This document shows positions 56,999-64,000 of a DNA stretch of 64,000 nucleotides, piece by piece; the stretch's first letter is position 1; each line of letters opens with the position of its first letter. The notes under the pieces are model-generated. The model saw only the letters and a list, made by a program, of their open reading frames with translations, was not told where the DNA came from and searched no databases. This stretch comes from Microbispora corallina. GTDB lineage: Bacteria; Actinomycetota; Actinomycetes; Streptosporangiales; Streptosporangiaceae. The translations under genes were made by a program, and so were the position numbers. The stretch lies in the NCBI RefSeq assembly GCF_016863035.1, contig NZ_BOOC01000036.1, positions 51,328-115,327 of the forward strand, read 5' to 3'.

Positions 56999-57865
56999 TC
57001 AGATGCCTCCCGAGAAGGTGTCGCACGCGCCGGGATCGCCCGAGCTGTAGCCGTTGGAGAACCACTTCTCCCGCTGCGCCGAGGTGCCGTGCGTGTAGGT
57101 GTCCGGGTTGGCCCGGCCCTGCGCCTGCTCCTGGATGTGGTCGTCGCCGACCGCGGCGGCGGCGTCGAGCGCCTCCTTGATGTCGGCGTCCGTGAACGGC
57201 TTTGCGTAGAAGCCGGTGTCCACGGCGTTCTTGGCCCAGACGCCCGCGTAGCAGTCGGCCTGCAGCTCCAGCCGCACCGACCCGCTCTCGGCGCCCTGCT
57301 CCTGCCCGACCCTGTTCATCGTGCCGAGCAGGTCCTGGGCGTGGTGGCCGTACTCGTGGGCGATCACGTACGCCTGGGCGAACGGGCCGCCCTTGGCCCC
57401 GAACCGCGAGGTCAGCTCGTCGAAGAACGTCAGATCCAGGTAGACGTGCTTGTCGGAGGGGCAGTAGAACGGCCCGACCGAGGTGTCGGCCGCGCCGCAC
57501 CCGGTCTGGATGCCGCCGGAGAACAGCGTGGTCTTGGCCGATGTGTAGCCGTCGATCTGGCCTTCCCAGTACTTCTGGACGCTGTTGACCACGCCGACGA
57601 CCCGGCATTTCTCGGACTGGTCGGCGTCGGCGCCGGTCTTGCACTGCTTGCTCAGGTCGGTGCTGGGCTGGAGGCCCGCGGGCTGGTCGCCGCCGCCGCC
57701 CGTGACGTCTCCGGGGTTGATCCCGAATATCAGGGCCACGATGAGGGCGATGATGCCGGCGGCTCCGCCGCCGATGGCGAGGCCACCACCGCGAAAGCCG
57801 CCGCCGCCTCCGCCGACGTCTTCCACCTGGGAGGTGTCGAGTCGTGCTCGGTCATCGAAATCCAT
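56999..57865 (-). CDS. Neutral zinc metallopeptidase (YpfJ family), membrane-anchored
   Basis: A 288-residue protein with one N-terminal membrane helix (about 30-48, IIALIVALIFGI) after a Gly-rich stretch, and an extracytoplasmic peptidase domain. Zinc motif AYVIAHEYGHHAQDLLG (HEYGH) with a downstream ELQADCYAGVWA glutamate ligand. Two Cys pairs (QCKTGA, KCRVV; TGCGAA, YCPSD) may form disulfides. ATG at 57865 begins MDFDDRARLDTS, the family opening. Substrate unknown; probable envelope protein processing. Confidence 0.88.
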   Translation of the reverse strand: MDFDDRARLDTSQVEDVGGGGGGFRGGGLAIGGGAAGIIALIVALIFGINPGDVTGGGGDQPAGLQPSTDLSKQCKTGADADQSEKCRVVGVVNSVQKYWEGQIDGYTSAKTTLFSGGIQTGCGAADTSVGPFYCPSDKHVYLDLTFFDELTSRFGAKGGPFAQAYVIAHEYGHHAQDLLGTMNRVGQEQGAESGSVRLELQADCYAGVWAKNAVDTGFYAKPFTDADIKEALDAAAAVGDDHIQEQAQGRANPDTYTHGTSAQREKWFSNGYSSGDPGACDTFSGGI

Positions 57866-58015
57866 CTGCGACGCTCCCGGTGAGAGGGGCGCTGGGTGCG
57901 CTGTCGATGCTGTCGCCGGGGCCTTCTGCCCAGAATGCCGATGATCATTCATGGCAGCCGATGCCGGCGCGTTCTTCGTGGGAGTTTGTACCGAATGTGG
58001 CGCTAGGATTCCCGC

Positions 58016-59602
58016 GTGGCCCCACCCGTGTCCCGGACGATCGCGGAGACGGCTGGGGCGCCTCCCGTCTCGGTACGCGACCGTCTCGTGCCGCCCATGC
58101 CGGGCAGCCCGCTGTGGGGCTGGCTCGGCCCGCTGATCGTGACGGTCTTCGCGGGGTTCCTCCGCTTCGACCGGCTCGGCGTCCCGCGGGCCGTGGTCTT
58201 CGACGAGACCTACTACGCCAAGGACGCCTACGCCCTGCTCAGGTTCGGCGTCGAGCGCAAGTTCGCCGCCGACGCCGACAAGCTCATGCTGGCGGGCCGC
58301 ACGGACATCTTCACTTCCTGCGGCCAGGACCCGTACTGCGGGTACGTGACGCACCCGCCGCTGGGCAAGTGGATGATCGCGGTGGGCGAGTGGCTGTACG
58401 GCCTCACGCCGTTCGGCTGGCGGTTCGCCGCCGCGCTCGTCGGGACGCTCAGCGTGCTGGTGCTGGCCAGGGTCGCCCGGCGTCTCACCCGTTCGACGCT
58501 CCTCGGCTGCCTCGCGGGCCTCCTGCTGGCGCTGGACGGCCTGCACCTGGTGTTCTCCCGCTCGGCCCTGCTCGACGTGTTCCTCACGTTCTGGGTGCTG
58601 GCCGGGTTCGCCTGCCTCGTCGTGGACCGGGACCGGGCCCGCGCCCGGCTCGCGGACTGGTACGGGACGTCCTCGCTGGCGGGCGAGGGGCCGCGGCTGG
58701 GCCTGCGCCCGTGGCGCCTGGCGGCCGGCCTCTGCGTGGGGGCGGCCCTGGCCACCAAGTGGTCCGGTCTGTTCTTCGTCGTCGCCTTCGCGCTCCTCGG
58801 ACTGCTCTGGGACGCGGGCGCGCGGCACGCCATCGGCCTGCGCCGTCCCTTCCGGGAGTCGCTGCGGCTCGACTGGCCTCTCGGCCTCGCGTGGACGGTC
58901 GTGCTGCCCCTGGTGGTGTACGTCGCCTCGTTCGCGGGGTGGTTCGCCTCCGCCGCCGGATGGGGCCGCAACTGGGCCCAGGCGACCTCGAACGGCTGGG
59001 TGTTCTTCGTCGTCGACTCGGTGCGGTCGCTCGTCCACTACCAGAGCCAGGTGCTCGGGTTCCACGAGGGGCTGGACGCGTCGCACCCCTACCAGTCGCA
59101 GCCGTGGACCTGGCCCCTGCTGCTGCGTCCCGTGGCCTTCTTCTACGAGGCGCCCAAGGGCGCCTGCGGGGCGGCCACCTGCTCGCAGGCCGTGCTCGGC
59201 ACCGGCACCCCCGTCATCTGGTACGCCGGACTGCTCGCCCTGGTAGCCGCGCTGACCTGGTATGCCGCGACCCGGGACTGGCGGGCGGGGAGCGTGCTCC
59301 TGCTCTACGCGGCGGGCTGGCTGCCGTGGTTCTACTACGCCCTGGCCGACCACCGCACGATGTACCTGTTCTACGCGCTCCCGATGGTCCCGTTCATGAT
59401 CCTGGCCATCGTGCTGGCGTGCGGACTGATCCTCGGCTGGGTGGACGCCTCCCCCGCCAGGCGCGCGCTGGGCGCCTCCGTCATCGGGGCGTTCGCGCTG
59501 CTGGCGCTGGTGAACTTCTGGTGGCTGTGGCCCGTCCTCACCGCCGTCCCCGTGCCGTACGACGACTGGCACAGCCGCATGTTGTTCCCCAGCTGGATCT
59601 GA
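58016..59602 (+). CDS. pmt: Protein O-mannosyltransferase (Pmt, GT39)
   Basis: GT-C enzyme of 528 residues that transfers mannose from polyprenyl-phosphate-mannose to Ser/Thr of secreted proteins. About 11 helices; the first outer loop has VFDETYYAKDAYALLRFGVERK with the catalytic DE pair, then DPYCGYVTHPPLGKWMIAVGE. The C-terminal region carries SWYFYALP-like DHRTMYLFYALPMVPFM. GTG at 58016. Divergent from the metallopeptidase. Ala/Ser/Thr-rich secreted proteins such as the one at 34382 are plausible clients. Confidence 0.94.
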   Translation: MAPPVSRTIAETAGAPPVSVRDRLVPPMPGSPLWGWLGPLIVTVFAGFLRFDRLGVPRAVVFDETYYAKDAYALLRFGVERKFAADADKLMLAGRTDIFTSCGQDPYCGYVTHPPLGKWMIAVGEWLYGLTPFGWRFAAALVGTLSVLVLARVARRLTRSTLLGCLAGLLLALDGLHLVFSRSALLDVFLTFWVLAGFACLVVDRDRARARLADWYGTSSLAGEGPRLGLRPWRLAAGLCVGAALATKWSGLFFVVAFALLGLLWDAGARHAIGLRRPFRESLRLDWPLGLAWTVVLPLVVYVASFAGWFASAAGWGRNWAQATSNGWVFFVVDSVRSLVHYQSQVLGFHEGLDASHPYQSQPWTWPLLLRPVAFFYEAPKGACGAATCSQAVLGTGTPVIWYAGLLALVAALTWYAATRDWRAGSVLLLYAAGWLPWFYYALADHRTMYLFYALPMVPFMILAIVLACGLILGWVDASPARRALGASVIGAFALLALVNFWWLWPVLTAVPVPYDDWHSRMLFPSWI

Positions 59603-59747
59603 TCCTGGCAGGCCGCCGGGCGTGTCGATCTCCCGCGGCTTGACCCCGACTTTGCCCGGCCCCCATCCGCCCAGAACGGTCGTCTCACCGTCACACGTAC
59701 AGGCTGTCCTGCGTCGGTTACAACAAGCGACCAGGAACGGAAGGCCG

Positions 59748-60098
59748 ATGAAACTCACACTCACGATCGCCGGTCTGGCGGTGGCGGGGCTCGCCGTCGG
59801 CGGAGCGGCGACGGGAACCGCGTTCGCCTCGAATCACGCGTCCAAGCAGGCGTCCTCGGCTCACGGGTCGGCGTCGACGTCGGCGTCCTCTGCTCAGGGG
59901 TCGACGCCGGCGTCCTCGGCGGGGCGGGAGACCCGCGTGCAGGGCGGGCACCTGGACCCGCAGCTCGGCCGCCGGCTGGGCCGCCACCACCGGCACCACC
60001 ACCACCGTCGTCATCACCACCACCACGGCCAGGTGCCGCTGGGACAGGTGGCGCAGGGCGGGAGCACGCTCAACGGGGTGAAGACCCCCGGCCGGTGA
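59748..60098 (+). CDS. Secreted His-rich protein, 116 residues
   Basis: Sec signal peptide (MKLTLTIAGLAVAGLAVGGA, cleavage near residue 28 after TAFA), a Ser/Ala/Gly repeat region (SSAHGSASTSASSAQGSTPA) and a histidine block about residues 80-95 reading GRHHRHHHHRRHHHHHGQ, then a Gly/Gln tail. GGAAGG precedes the ATG. Ten or more clustered His would bind Ni, Zn or Cu outside the cell; role in metal storage or sensing is inferred only. It converges on the YcaO gene with a terminator between. Confidence 0.75.
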   Translation: MKLTLTIAGLAVAGLAVGGAATGTAFASNHASKQASSAHGSASTSASSAQGSTPASSAGRETRVQGGHLDPQLGRRLGRHHRHHHHRRHHHHHGQVPLGQVAQGGSTLNGVKTPGR

Positions 60099-60102
60099 GG
60101 CC

Positions 60103-60138
60103 GGAGGGGGCGGGCCGTCCGATCGGCCCGTCCCCTCC
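60103..60138. terminator. Bidirectional terminator between the His-rich and YcaO genes
   Basis: GGAGGGGGCGGGCCG and CGGCCCGTCCCCTCC pair over 15 bases with one G-U, loop TCCGAT. Confidence 0.75.
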
Positions 60139-60155
60139 CCGCCGGCGCCGTCCGG

Positions 60156-61484
60156 TCAGGGGAGGGCCGCGGTGGTGAGGGCGGCCTGGGCGCGGGGACC
60201 GGGCAGGATGAGGGCGCCCTGCAGGATGAGCATGAAGCGCTCCAGGCCCGGCACCAGCGTGTGCACGGCGGTGATGCCGCCGGGAAGCTCGGCCACGATC
60301 CGGTGGTAGGGAGGGTGGCCGGCGCGGGTGAGGACGTCCACCAGCGCGCGCAGGTGCTCGGCGGGATTCGCCGGGACGGCGATGGGCGGGACGTACGGCA
60401 CGGTGCGGGCACTCGCCAGGTGGGCCGTGAGGTCGAAGCGGCCACAGGCGTGCAACTCGGGGTAGCGGGCCAGCGCGGACAGGTCGGACGGGTGGGCGCC
60501 GGAGTGGTCGCCGCTGAGGACACCCTGGATGAACTCGGTCAGCGCCCGCCAGGCGGCGTAGTGGCCGCTCAGCGAGGTCCCGGCGCCGCGCCGGTGCGGA
60601 ACGCCCGCGGTCGGGGCGGCGTAGGCCAGGAAGGTGGGCACGCCCAGGTCGGTGGTCATGTCCAGCAGATGCACCCGCTGCCCGGCCAGCCGCTGGGCCA
60701 GGGCGTGCGCGGCCGCCAGATCACGCGGGAGGGTGGTGACGTCCACGCGGCGCAGCCGGTGCCCGCCGCCCAGGAAGGCGTGTGCCAGCAGCAGCGAGTA
60801 CGCGTCGCGCTCGACGGCCTCGTTGAGGGCGTGCACCAGCGCCTCCGCGGCGGTCACGCCGATGGCCGAGCCGCTGTTGCTGCTGTAGCGCGCCACCCAC
60901 CGGTAGTCGCAGCGATCGCCAGCGGCCGCGCGGGCCTCCTCCCCGCCGTCTTCGAGGTACCACGGGGCCCCCAGGAACACCGGGGCCGCCACCTGCTGGT
61001 GGTCGCCTACGGCCCCGGCCTCGTGCAGGGGGATGTAGTCGTGGCAGGCCAGCGGCTGGTCGCCCAGTTCGGCCAGCAGCGGGGCGATCACGTCCCGGCC
61101 GAGGACGCCGCCGGCCAGCGCGCGGGCGGGACGCAGGCGAGTCCGGGCCGGGTCGAACCACTCCGGGCCGGTCGCGTAGTGCTCCAGCGCCTCGAACAGC
61201 GCCCCCACCCGGGCCTCCTGACGCAGGCCCTTGCCCATGCCGACGCCTTCCGGCGCCACCTGGCCGCTGGCGGTGCGTAACACGCACCGGTAGGCCGTCG
61301 GCTCGCCGCCGGCTTGAAGCTCTTCGAGCCCGGCCTCCAGGGCCAGCTCCCGCAGGGCGGCCAGGACCAGGCGTTCCGCCTCTGGCAGCGGCACCGCCCG
61401 CTCCACCTCCGACGGCGGCGGGCCGCCCGCCGGGCGCGCGACCGGGCTGCCGTTGCCGGCGCTTCGCTGATCGAGGTGGTCCAT
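60156..61484 (-). CDS. Stand-alone YcaO-domain protein (peptide cyclodehydratase/thioamidase-type)
   Basis: ATP-dependent backbone-amide activating enzyme of 442 residues. The three YcaO nucleotide/Mg motifs are intact: GMGKG with EALEHY (82-103), SNSGSAIGVTAAEALVHALNEAVERDAY (202-229) and LDMTTDLGVPTFLAYA (274-289). No E1-like/Ocin-ThiF leader-binding domain is fused or adjacent, no flavin dehydrogenase and no TfuA. The C terminus (ILPGPRAQAALTTAALP) lacks the PxPxP end of azoline-forming YcaOs. It is 128 bases downstream of a 37-residue peptide gene on the same strand. Modification of that peptide is inferred. ATG at 61484. Confidence 0.88.
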   Translation of the reverse strand: MDHLDQRSAGNGSPVARPAGGPPPSEVERAVPLPEAERLVLAALRELALEAGLEELQAGGEPTAYRCVLRTASGQVAPEGVGMGKGLRQEARVGALFEALEHYATGPEWFDPARTRLRPARALAGGVLGRDVIAPLLAELGDQPLACHDYIPLHEAGAVGDHQQVAAPVFLGAPWYLEDGGEEARAAAGDRCDYRWVARYSSNSGSAIGVTAAEALVHALNEAVERDAYSLLLAHAFLGGGHRLRRVDVTTLPRDLAAAHALAQRLAGQRVHLLDMTTDLGVPTFLAYAAPTAGVPHRRGAGTSLSGHYAAWRALTEFIQGVLSGDHSGAHPSDLSALARYPELHACGRFDLTAHLASARTVPYVPPIAVPANPAEHLRALVDVLTRAGHPPYHRIVAELPGGITAVHTLVPGLERFMLILQGALILPGPRAQAALTTAALP

Positions 61485-61551
61485 GCCCGCGTCCTTCCGG
61501 TGTGCCGGTGTGACGACGGTGGGAACCGCTTGGATGTGCTGGTCGGGAAGC

Positions 61552-61607
61552 GGTGGGCACGGAAGGTGCCGTGCCCACCCGGGTCACCACCGCCGTCGGC
61601 GGCGGTG
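61552..61607 (-). terminator. Two hairpins between the 37-residue peptide gene and ycaO (probable attenuator)
   Basis: GGTGGGCACGG/CCGTGCCCACC (61552-61579, 11-bp perfect arms, loop AAGGTG) and CACCGCCG/CGGCGGTG (61588-61607, 8-bp arms, loop TCGG). Neither has a T run, so partial read-through into ycaO is expected, as in other precursor-enzyme operons. Confidence 0.6.
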
Positions 61608-61612
61608 ACGTG

Positions 61613-61726
61613 TCACTCGGTCTCGCGGAACGCGGCCAGCAGCTCCTGGAGCCGGCTCTCCTCCGCCTTCGTCAGCTCCTGCTGGGCCTGCTCGCACTGA
61701 CGCATATCAGGACGGTAAGCACCCAT
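61613..61726 (-). CDS. 37-residue peptide, candidate precursor for the YcaO enzyme
   Basis: Reads MGAYRPDMRQCEQAQQELTK then AEESRLQELLAAFRETE. The AAGGAGACC ribosome site lies 7 bases from the ATG, the best in this region. Residues 12-37 predict a charged helix like the follower or leader segment of RiPP precursors; the first ten residues (with Asp7 and Cys11 counting Met) are non-helical and could be the modified core. It has only one Cys and no Ser/Thr cluster, so a classic azole-rich peptide is unlikely. Alternatively a small regulatory or partner protein. Family not recognised. Confidence 0.6.
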   Translation of the reverse strand: MGAYRPDMRQCEQAQQELTKAEESRLQELLAAFRETE

Positions 61727-61970
61727 GATCGGTCTCCTTCCTCATGGGTCCCTGACTTGTATTGGGCACCATCGCCCCCAATCGGTCGAGCCAATACCAA
61801 TCGCCCCTCCATACTGGGAAAACACACTGCCCAGCCCAGATCAAACAGGGACCACGGGCGCTTAAGCATCACGTCCGCGACTCACCGGCCGGAACGCGGA
61901 CGCACTGTGGTCAGGCCGCAGTGTCAGCTGACTTTGAGTCGCTCATCTCCGAAACGGAGCCCGGACAAGA
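61727..61970. other. Gap upstream of the YcaO operon
   Basis: Lower GC than its surroundings. Holds an imperfect inverted repeat GTATTGG (61759-61765) and CCAATAC (61791-61797) and several CCAATCG-like elements, likely the operator/promoter zone of the leftward peptide-ycaO transcript. No gene supported. Confidence 0.5.
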
Positions 61971-62864
61971 TCATCTTTGCGGCTCCAGGGGGCCGAGGTC
62001 TCGCACGGTCTGGGCGAGGGCACGGATGAGGTCGGTTTCGGTGTCGGTGCGCCAGACCATGCCGAAATGCAGGGGATCGAAATCGCGGAAAGGCAGCCAC
62101 ACGATGTCCGGGCGCGGCCAGTAACGGGTGGAATGGGCGGGCAGGACGTTGACGACCTCGCCGACGCTGACGAGGGTGAGCAACTCGTCCATGTTGATCG
62201 CCCTGGGACCGCGCTCGATCATGTGGCCGCCGGGGGTGTGGGTGGGCAGGTAGCTGTCTCCCCAGTAGACGGGAACGTCCGAGGTGGTATGCCGGAAATC
62301 GGCGAGCATCTCCAGGGAGGCGGATGGCCGGGCGGCCAGTTCGTGATCCACGGCCACGGCCAGGACCCGGGGGTCGCGGAACAGGGTGGGCCCAACGGTG
62401 AGGTCGGGTTCCTCGACCGGCAACCAGGCGATCAGGACATCGATCTCGTCGGCGCGTAGCCCGGCGAACGGGTTGTTGTAAGGCGCATGACGGATGTGCA
62501 GTTCCCACTGGGGGTGGCGGGCACGAAAGGTCTCCCAGTACGGGCGCAGGTCGTGGGCGTTTCCAGGGATCAGGCCGACGCGGAGCCTGGCGGTCTTGCC
62601 GCGGGCGGCGAGGTGGGCGCGTTCGAGGCTGTCGCGCAGGCCCGCGTAGACCGGTCTCAGGTCGTCGCGGAGTTGGCGGCCGAGCGGGGTGAGGCGGATC
62701 TGGCGGCGGTTGGTGCGGTCGAACAGCGCGCCGCCGAGGCGGCGTTCCTGCTGGTTGATGGCCTGGCTGACCCGTGCTTGGGAGACGTGCAGCCGGTCGG
62801 CGGCCCGGCCGAAGTGGAGCTCTTCTGTCAGGGTCAGAAAGATCTCGATATCCCGCATCTCCAT
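61971..62864 (-). CDS. LysR family transcriptional regulator
   Basis: Regulator of 297 residues. The helix-turn-helix is MRDIEIFLTLTEELHFGRAADRLHVSQARVSQAINQQERRLGGALFDRT, and the effector domain follows from LRVGLIPGNAHDL to the end. ATG at 62864 is preferred (a second ATG lies 2 codons in). It is divergent from the hemerythrin gene, with a perfect 22-base palindrome in the gap, and upstream of the peptide-ycaO pair on the same strand (244-base gap). Either neighbour could be its target. Effector unknown. Confidence 0.9.
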   Translation of the reverse strand: MEMRDIEIFLTLTEELHFGRAADRLHVSQARVSQAINQQERRLGGALFDRTNRRQIRLTPLGRQLRDDLRPVYAGLRDSLERAHLAARGKTARLRVGLIPGNAHDLRPYWETFRARHPQWELHIRHAPYNNPFAGLRADEIDVLIAWLPVEEPDLTVGPTLFRDPRVLAVAVDHELAARPSASLEMLADFRHTTSDVPVYWGDSYLPTHTPGGHMIERGPRAINMDELLTLVSVGEVVNVLPAHSTRYWPRPDIVWLPFRDFDPLHFGMVWRTDTETDLIRALAQTVRDLGPLEPQR

Positions 62865-62990
62865 GCCTGCCCCGATCTGTAGCTCAATCGGCCCACCGGC
62901 CGACAGCATACGAAGGAAGAAGCTGATGACGCGCCTTCGCGTCAGCGGGTGAGACGGGCTGCCAGGCGAAGAATCCGAGGTCCTCACGTT

Positions 62991-63012
62991 GTGATAACCC
63001 GCGGGTTATCAC
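62991..63012. promoter_or_regulatory. Perfect 22-base palindrome, probable LysR operator
   Basis: GTGATAACCC-GC-GGGTTATCAC in the divergent gap, 127 bases from the LysR start and 135 from the small frame at 63147. It contains the T-N11-A pattern typical of LysR sites. Confidence 0.75.
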
Positions 63013-63146
63013 GGAGCGCTCGAAGTCGGCGTTGATCGAGACGCGGCGTCTCAGCAAGGTGGAAAGCAACCGAGGCAGTCCGCGTAAGCCGACGACTGTT
63101 GGCCTCACGCGTGTTTCTCGATGCCTCATTCCAGAGGAGCCGCATC

Positions 63147-63215
63147 ATGCAAGCGCATATGACGAACCCCGTCTTCGCCCTTCCCGACGGGACGGAAGGC
63201 ATCGGATGGACTTGA
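63147..63215 (+). pseudogene. 22-codon stump, possibly of a carboxymuconolactone decarboxylase/AhpD-type gene
   Basis: An ATG with AGAGGAG eight bases upstream starts a frame beginning MQAHMTNPVFALPDG, which resembles the N terminus of AhpD/carboxymuconolactone decarboxylase proteins often divergent from LysR genes, but it stops after 22 residues and overlaps the hemerythrin start by 10 bases. It may be a truncated gene, or simply a leader that couples translation. Confidence 0.4.
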
Positions 63216-63829
63216 CGGGGATGTACGCCATGCACCACGCCCTGCGCCGGGAGCTGGAGCACATCGCCCGCGTCACCGTCCGGATCGACGACGATCCCAG
63301 GCGCATCCTGCGCACGGCGATCGGCTGGCAGTTGTTCACGCGATCCGTGCGCATCCATCACAGTGCCGAGGACGACATGCTCTGGCCGGTGCTGCGCCGG
63401 CAGTTGGCCGACCGGCCGGACGACCTGGTGCCGCTGGAGGCGATGGAGGCCGAACACGCAGCCATCGACCAGCTCATCGCGACGGTCGACGAACTGCTGG
63501 CCGACCCCGACGCCGACCAGGTCCGGCTCGGGGACCTCACCGACTCTCTGGTCACCGGCCTGCGCGGGCATCTCGAGCATGAGGAGGACGCGGTGATTCC
63601 GCTCACCCGGCGTGCTCTCACCACAGCGCAGTGGGCGGCCTTCGACCAGGTCCACACTCAGCGGGTCGGCGCCGACGCGCCCCGGTTGCTGCCATGGCTG
63701 CTGGAGGAAGCCGACCCGCGGATCACCGCGAGAATGCTCGCCACCCTGCCCGAGCCCGCCCGCACCGCCTACGACACCCAGTGGCAGCCCGCCCACGCCG
63801 CCCTCGACCGCTGGCGCAGCCGAGCGTGA
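63206..63829 (+). CDS. Hemerythrin HHE domain protein
   Basis: Four-helix diiron protein of 207 residues. Iron-binding residues are spread as expected: MYAMHHALRRELEHIAR (His, His), RIHHSAEDDMLWPVL (HHSxED), MEAEHAAIDQL and LRGHLEHEEDAVIPL (H-x3-E-x2). Such proteins bind O2 or NO or handle iron/redox stress. ATG at 63206 follows GGAAGG inside the upstream stump. The last 70 residues lie outside the domain and are of unknown role. Confidence 0.85.
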   Translation: MDLTGMYAMHHALRRELEHIARVTVRIDDDPRRILRTAIGWQLFTRSVRIHHSAEDDMLWPVLRRQLADRPDDLVPLEAMEAEHAAIDQLIATVDELLADPDADQVRLGDLTDSLVTGLRGHLEHEEDAVIPLTRRALTTAQWAAFDQVHTQRVGADAPRLLPWLLEEADPRITARMLATLPEPARTAYDTQWQPAHAALDRWRSRA

Positions 63830-64000
63830 CCACCACAATCGCGCGCGGCGGGTCGGGAAGGGTTCCACGCCACGCCCGGCCGGCCGCTTCCTGCCGAGCG
63901 GGAACGGCTGGCCAACACCATCGATCACGTCGCGGTCGGCTGACCGTGACGAAACAGAGAACGGATGTCCGGATGACAACCAGTCAGGTCCAGGGGCCTG
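63830..64000 (+). other. Right edge; possible start of a further gene
   Basis: No complete gene. An ATG at 63973 (MTTSQVQGP) runs off the window with only a weak GAGAACGG upstream; a short frame ending at about 63943 (ERLANTIDHVAVG) may be the tail of a decayed gene. Neither is safe. Confidence 0.25.

Noticed and set aside
60156..61726. Bottromycin or thiopeptide gene cluster
   Set aside because: Only one YcaO and one peptide gene are present; no second YcaO, P450, methyltransferase, dehydratase or exporter, and the peptide lacks a Cys/Ser/Thr-rich core.
61672..61872. 66-codon leftward frame upstream of the peptide gene
   Set aside because: No ribosome site, overlaps the peptide gene in another frame and the likely promoter region.
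63147..63215. A genuine 22-residue signalling peptide
   Set aside because: No signal sequence or processing motif; a truncated gene or coupling leader explains it better, though not proven.

Overview
The window is very GC-rich, with G or C at nearly every third codon position, many GTG starts and long shadow frames opposite real genes. Gene order identifies a filamentous-type actinobacterium, most likely of the order Streptosporangiales (an inference; no marker decides the genus). The left 34 kb follows the oriC-proximal backbone known from Streptomyces and Mycobacterium: aminotransferase, acetyltransferase, trxA-trxB, anti-sigma/sigM, pseudokinase, murJ, DUF6049, CCA-adding enzyme, then ino1-padR-DUF5318-ponA-GT87, rpsF-ssb-rpsR-rplI and dnaB. 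The main dnaA-dnaN-oriC region should lie a short way beyond the left edge.

Layout. 1-12 kb: redox control (trxBA behind a textbook SigR-type promoter) and a leftward cell-envelope and sigma-factor cluster (YbaK, DUF6049, MurJ, a dead-kinase scaffold, SigM, its zinc anti-sigma factor). 11-19 kb: tRNA maturation, bioA, an MFS exporter, idi, and inositol-phosphate synthase cotranscribed with a PadR regulator that has a near-perfect operator upstream. 19-25 kb: bifunctional penicillin-binding protein and two GT87-type membrane glycosyltransferases. 25-34 kb: an endonuclease IV-like protein, two small membrane proteins, the ribosomal/ssb operon, an amino-acid ABC transporter, a MATE exporter and dnaB. 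DnaA-box pairs sit in three intergenic gaps (about 13.0, 25.0 and 32.8 kb).

34-53 kb is accessory: a secreted beta-helix protein, a very large kinase/WD40 receptor, a PadR-controlled membrane protein plus carotenoid oxygenase, small stress-type enzymes, XRE and FadR-type regulators with palindromic operators, an ABC-2 exporter divergent from a histidine kinase/response regulator pair, and a second sliding clamp (dnaN paralogue). 53-60 kb returns to conserved genes: upp, two tadA-associated proteins, tadA, tRNA-Ser(CGA), a zinc metallopeptidase and protein O-mannosyltransferase.

The right end (59.7-63.8 kb) is the least ordinary part: a secreted His-rich protein, a stand-alone YcaO enzyme preceded by a 37-residue peptide gene with an excellent ribosome binding site and two intervening hairpins (a candidate peptide-modification system), a LysR regulator facing a perfect palindrome, and a hemerythrin gene overlapping what looks like the stump of another gene. 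No CRISPR array, rRNA, transposase or integrase was seen.
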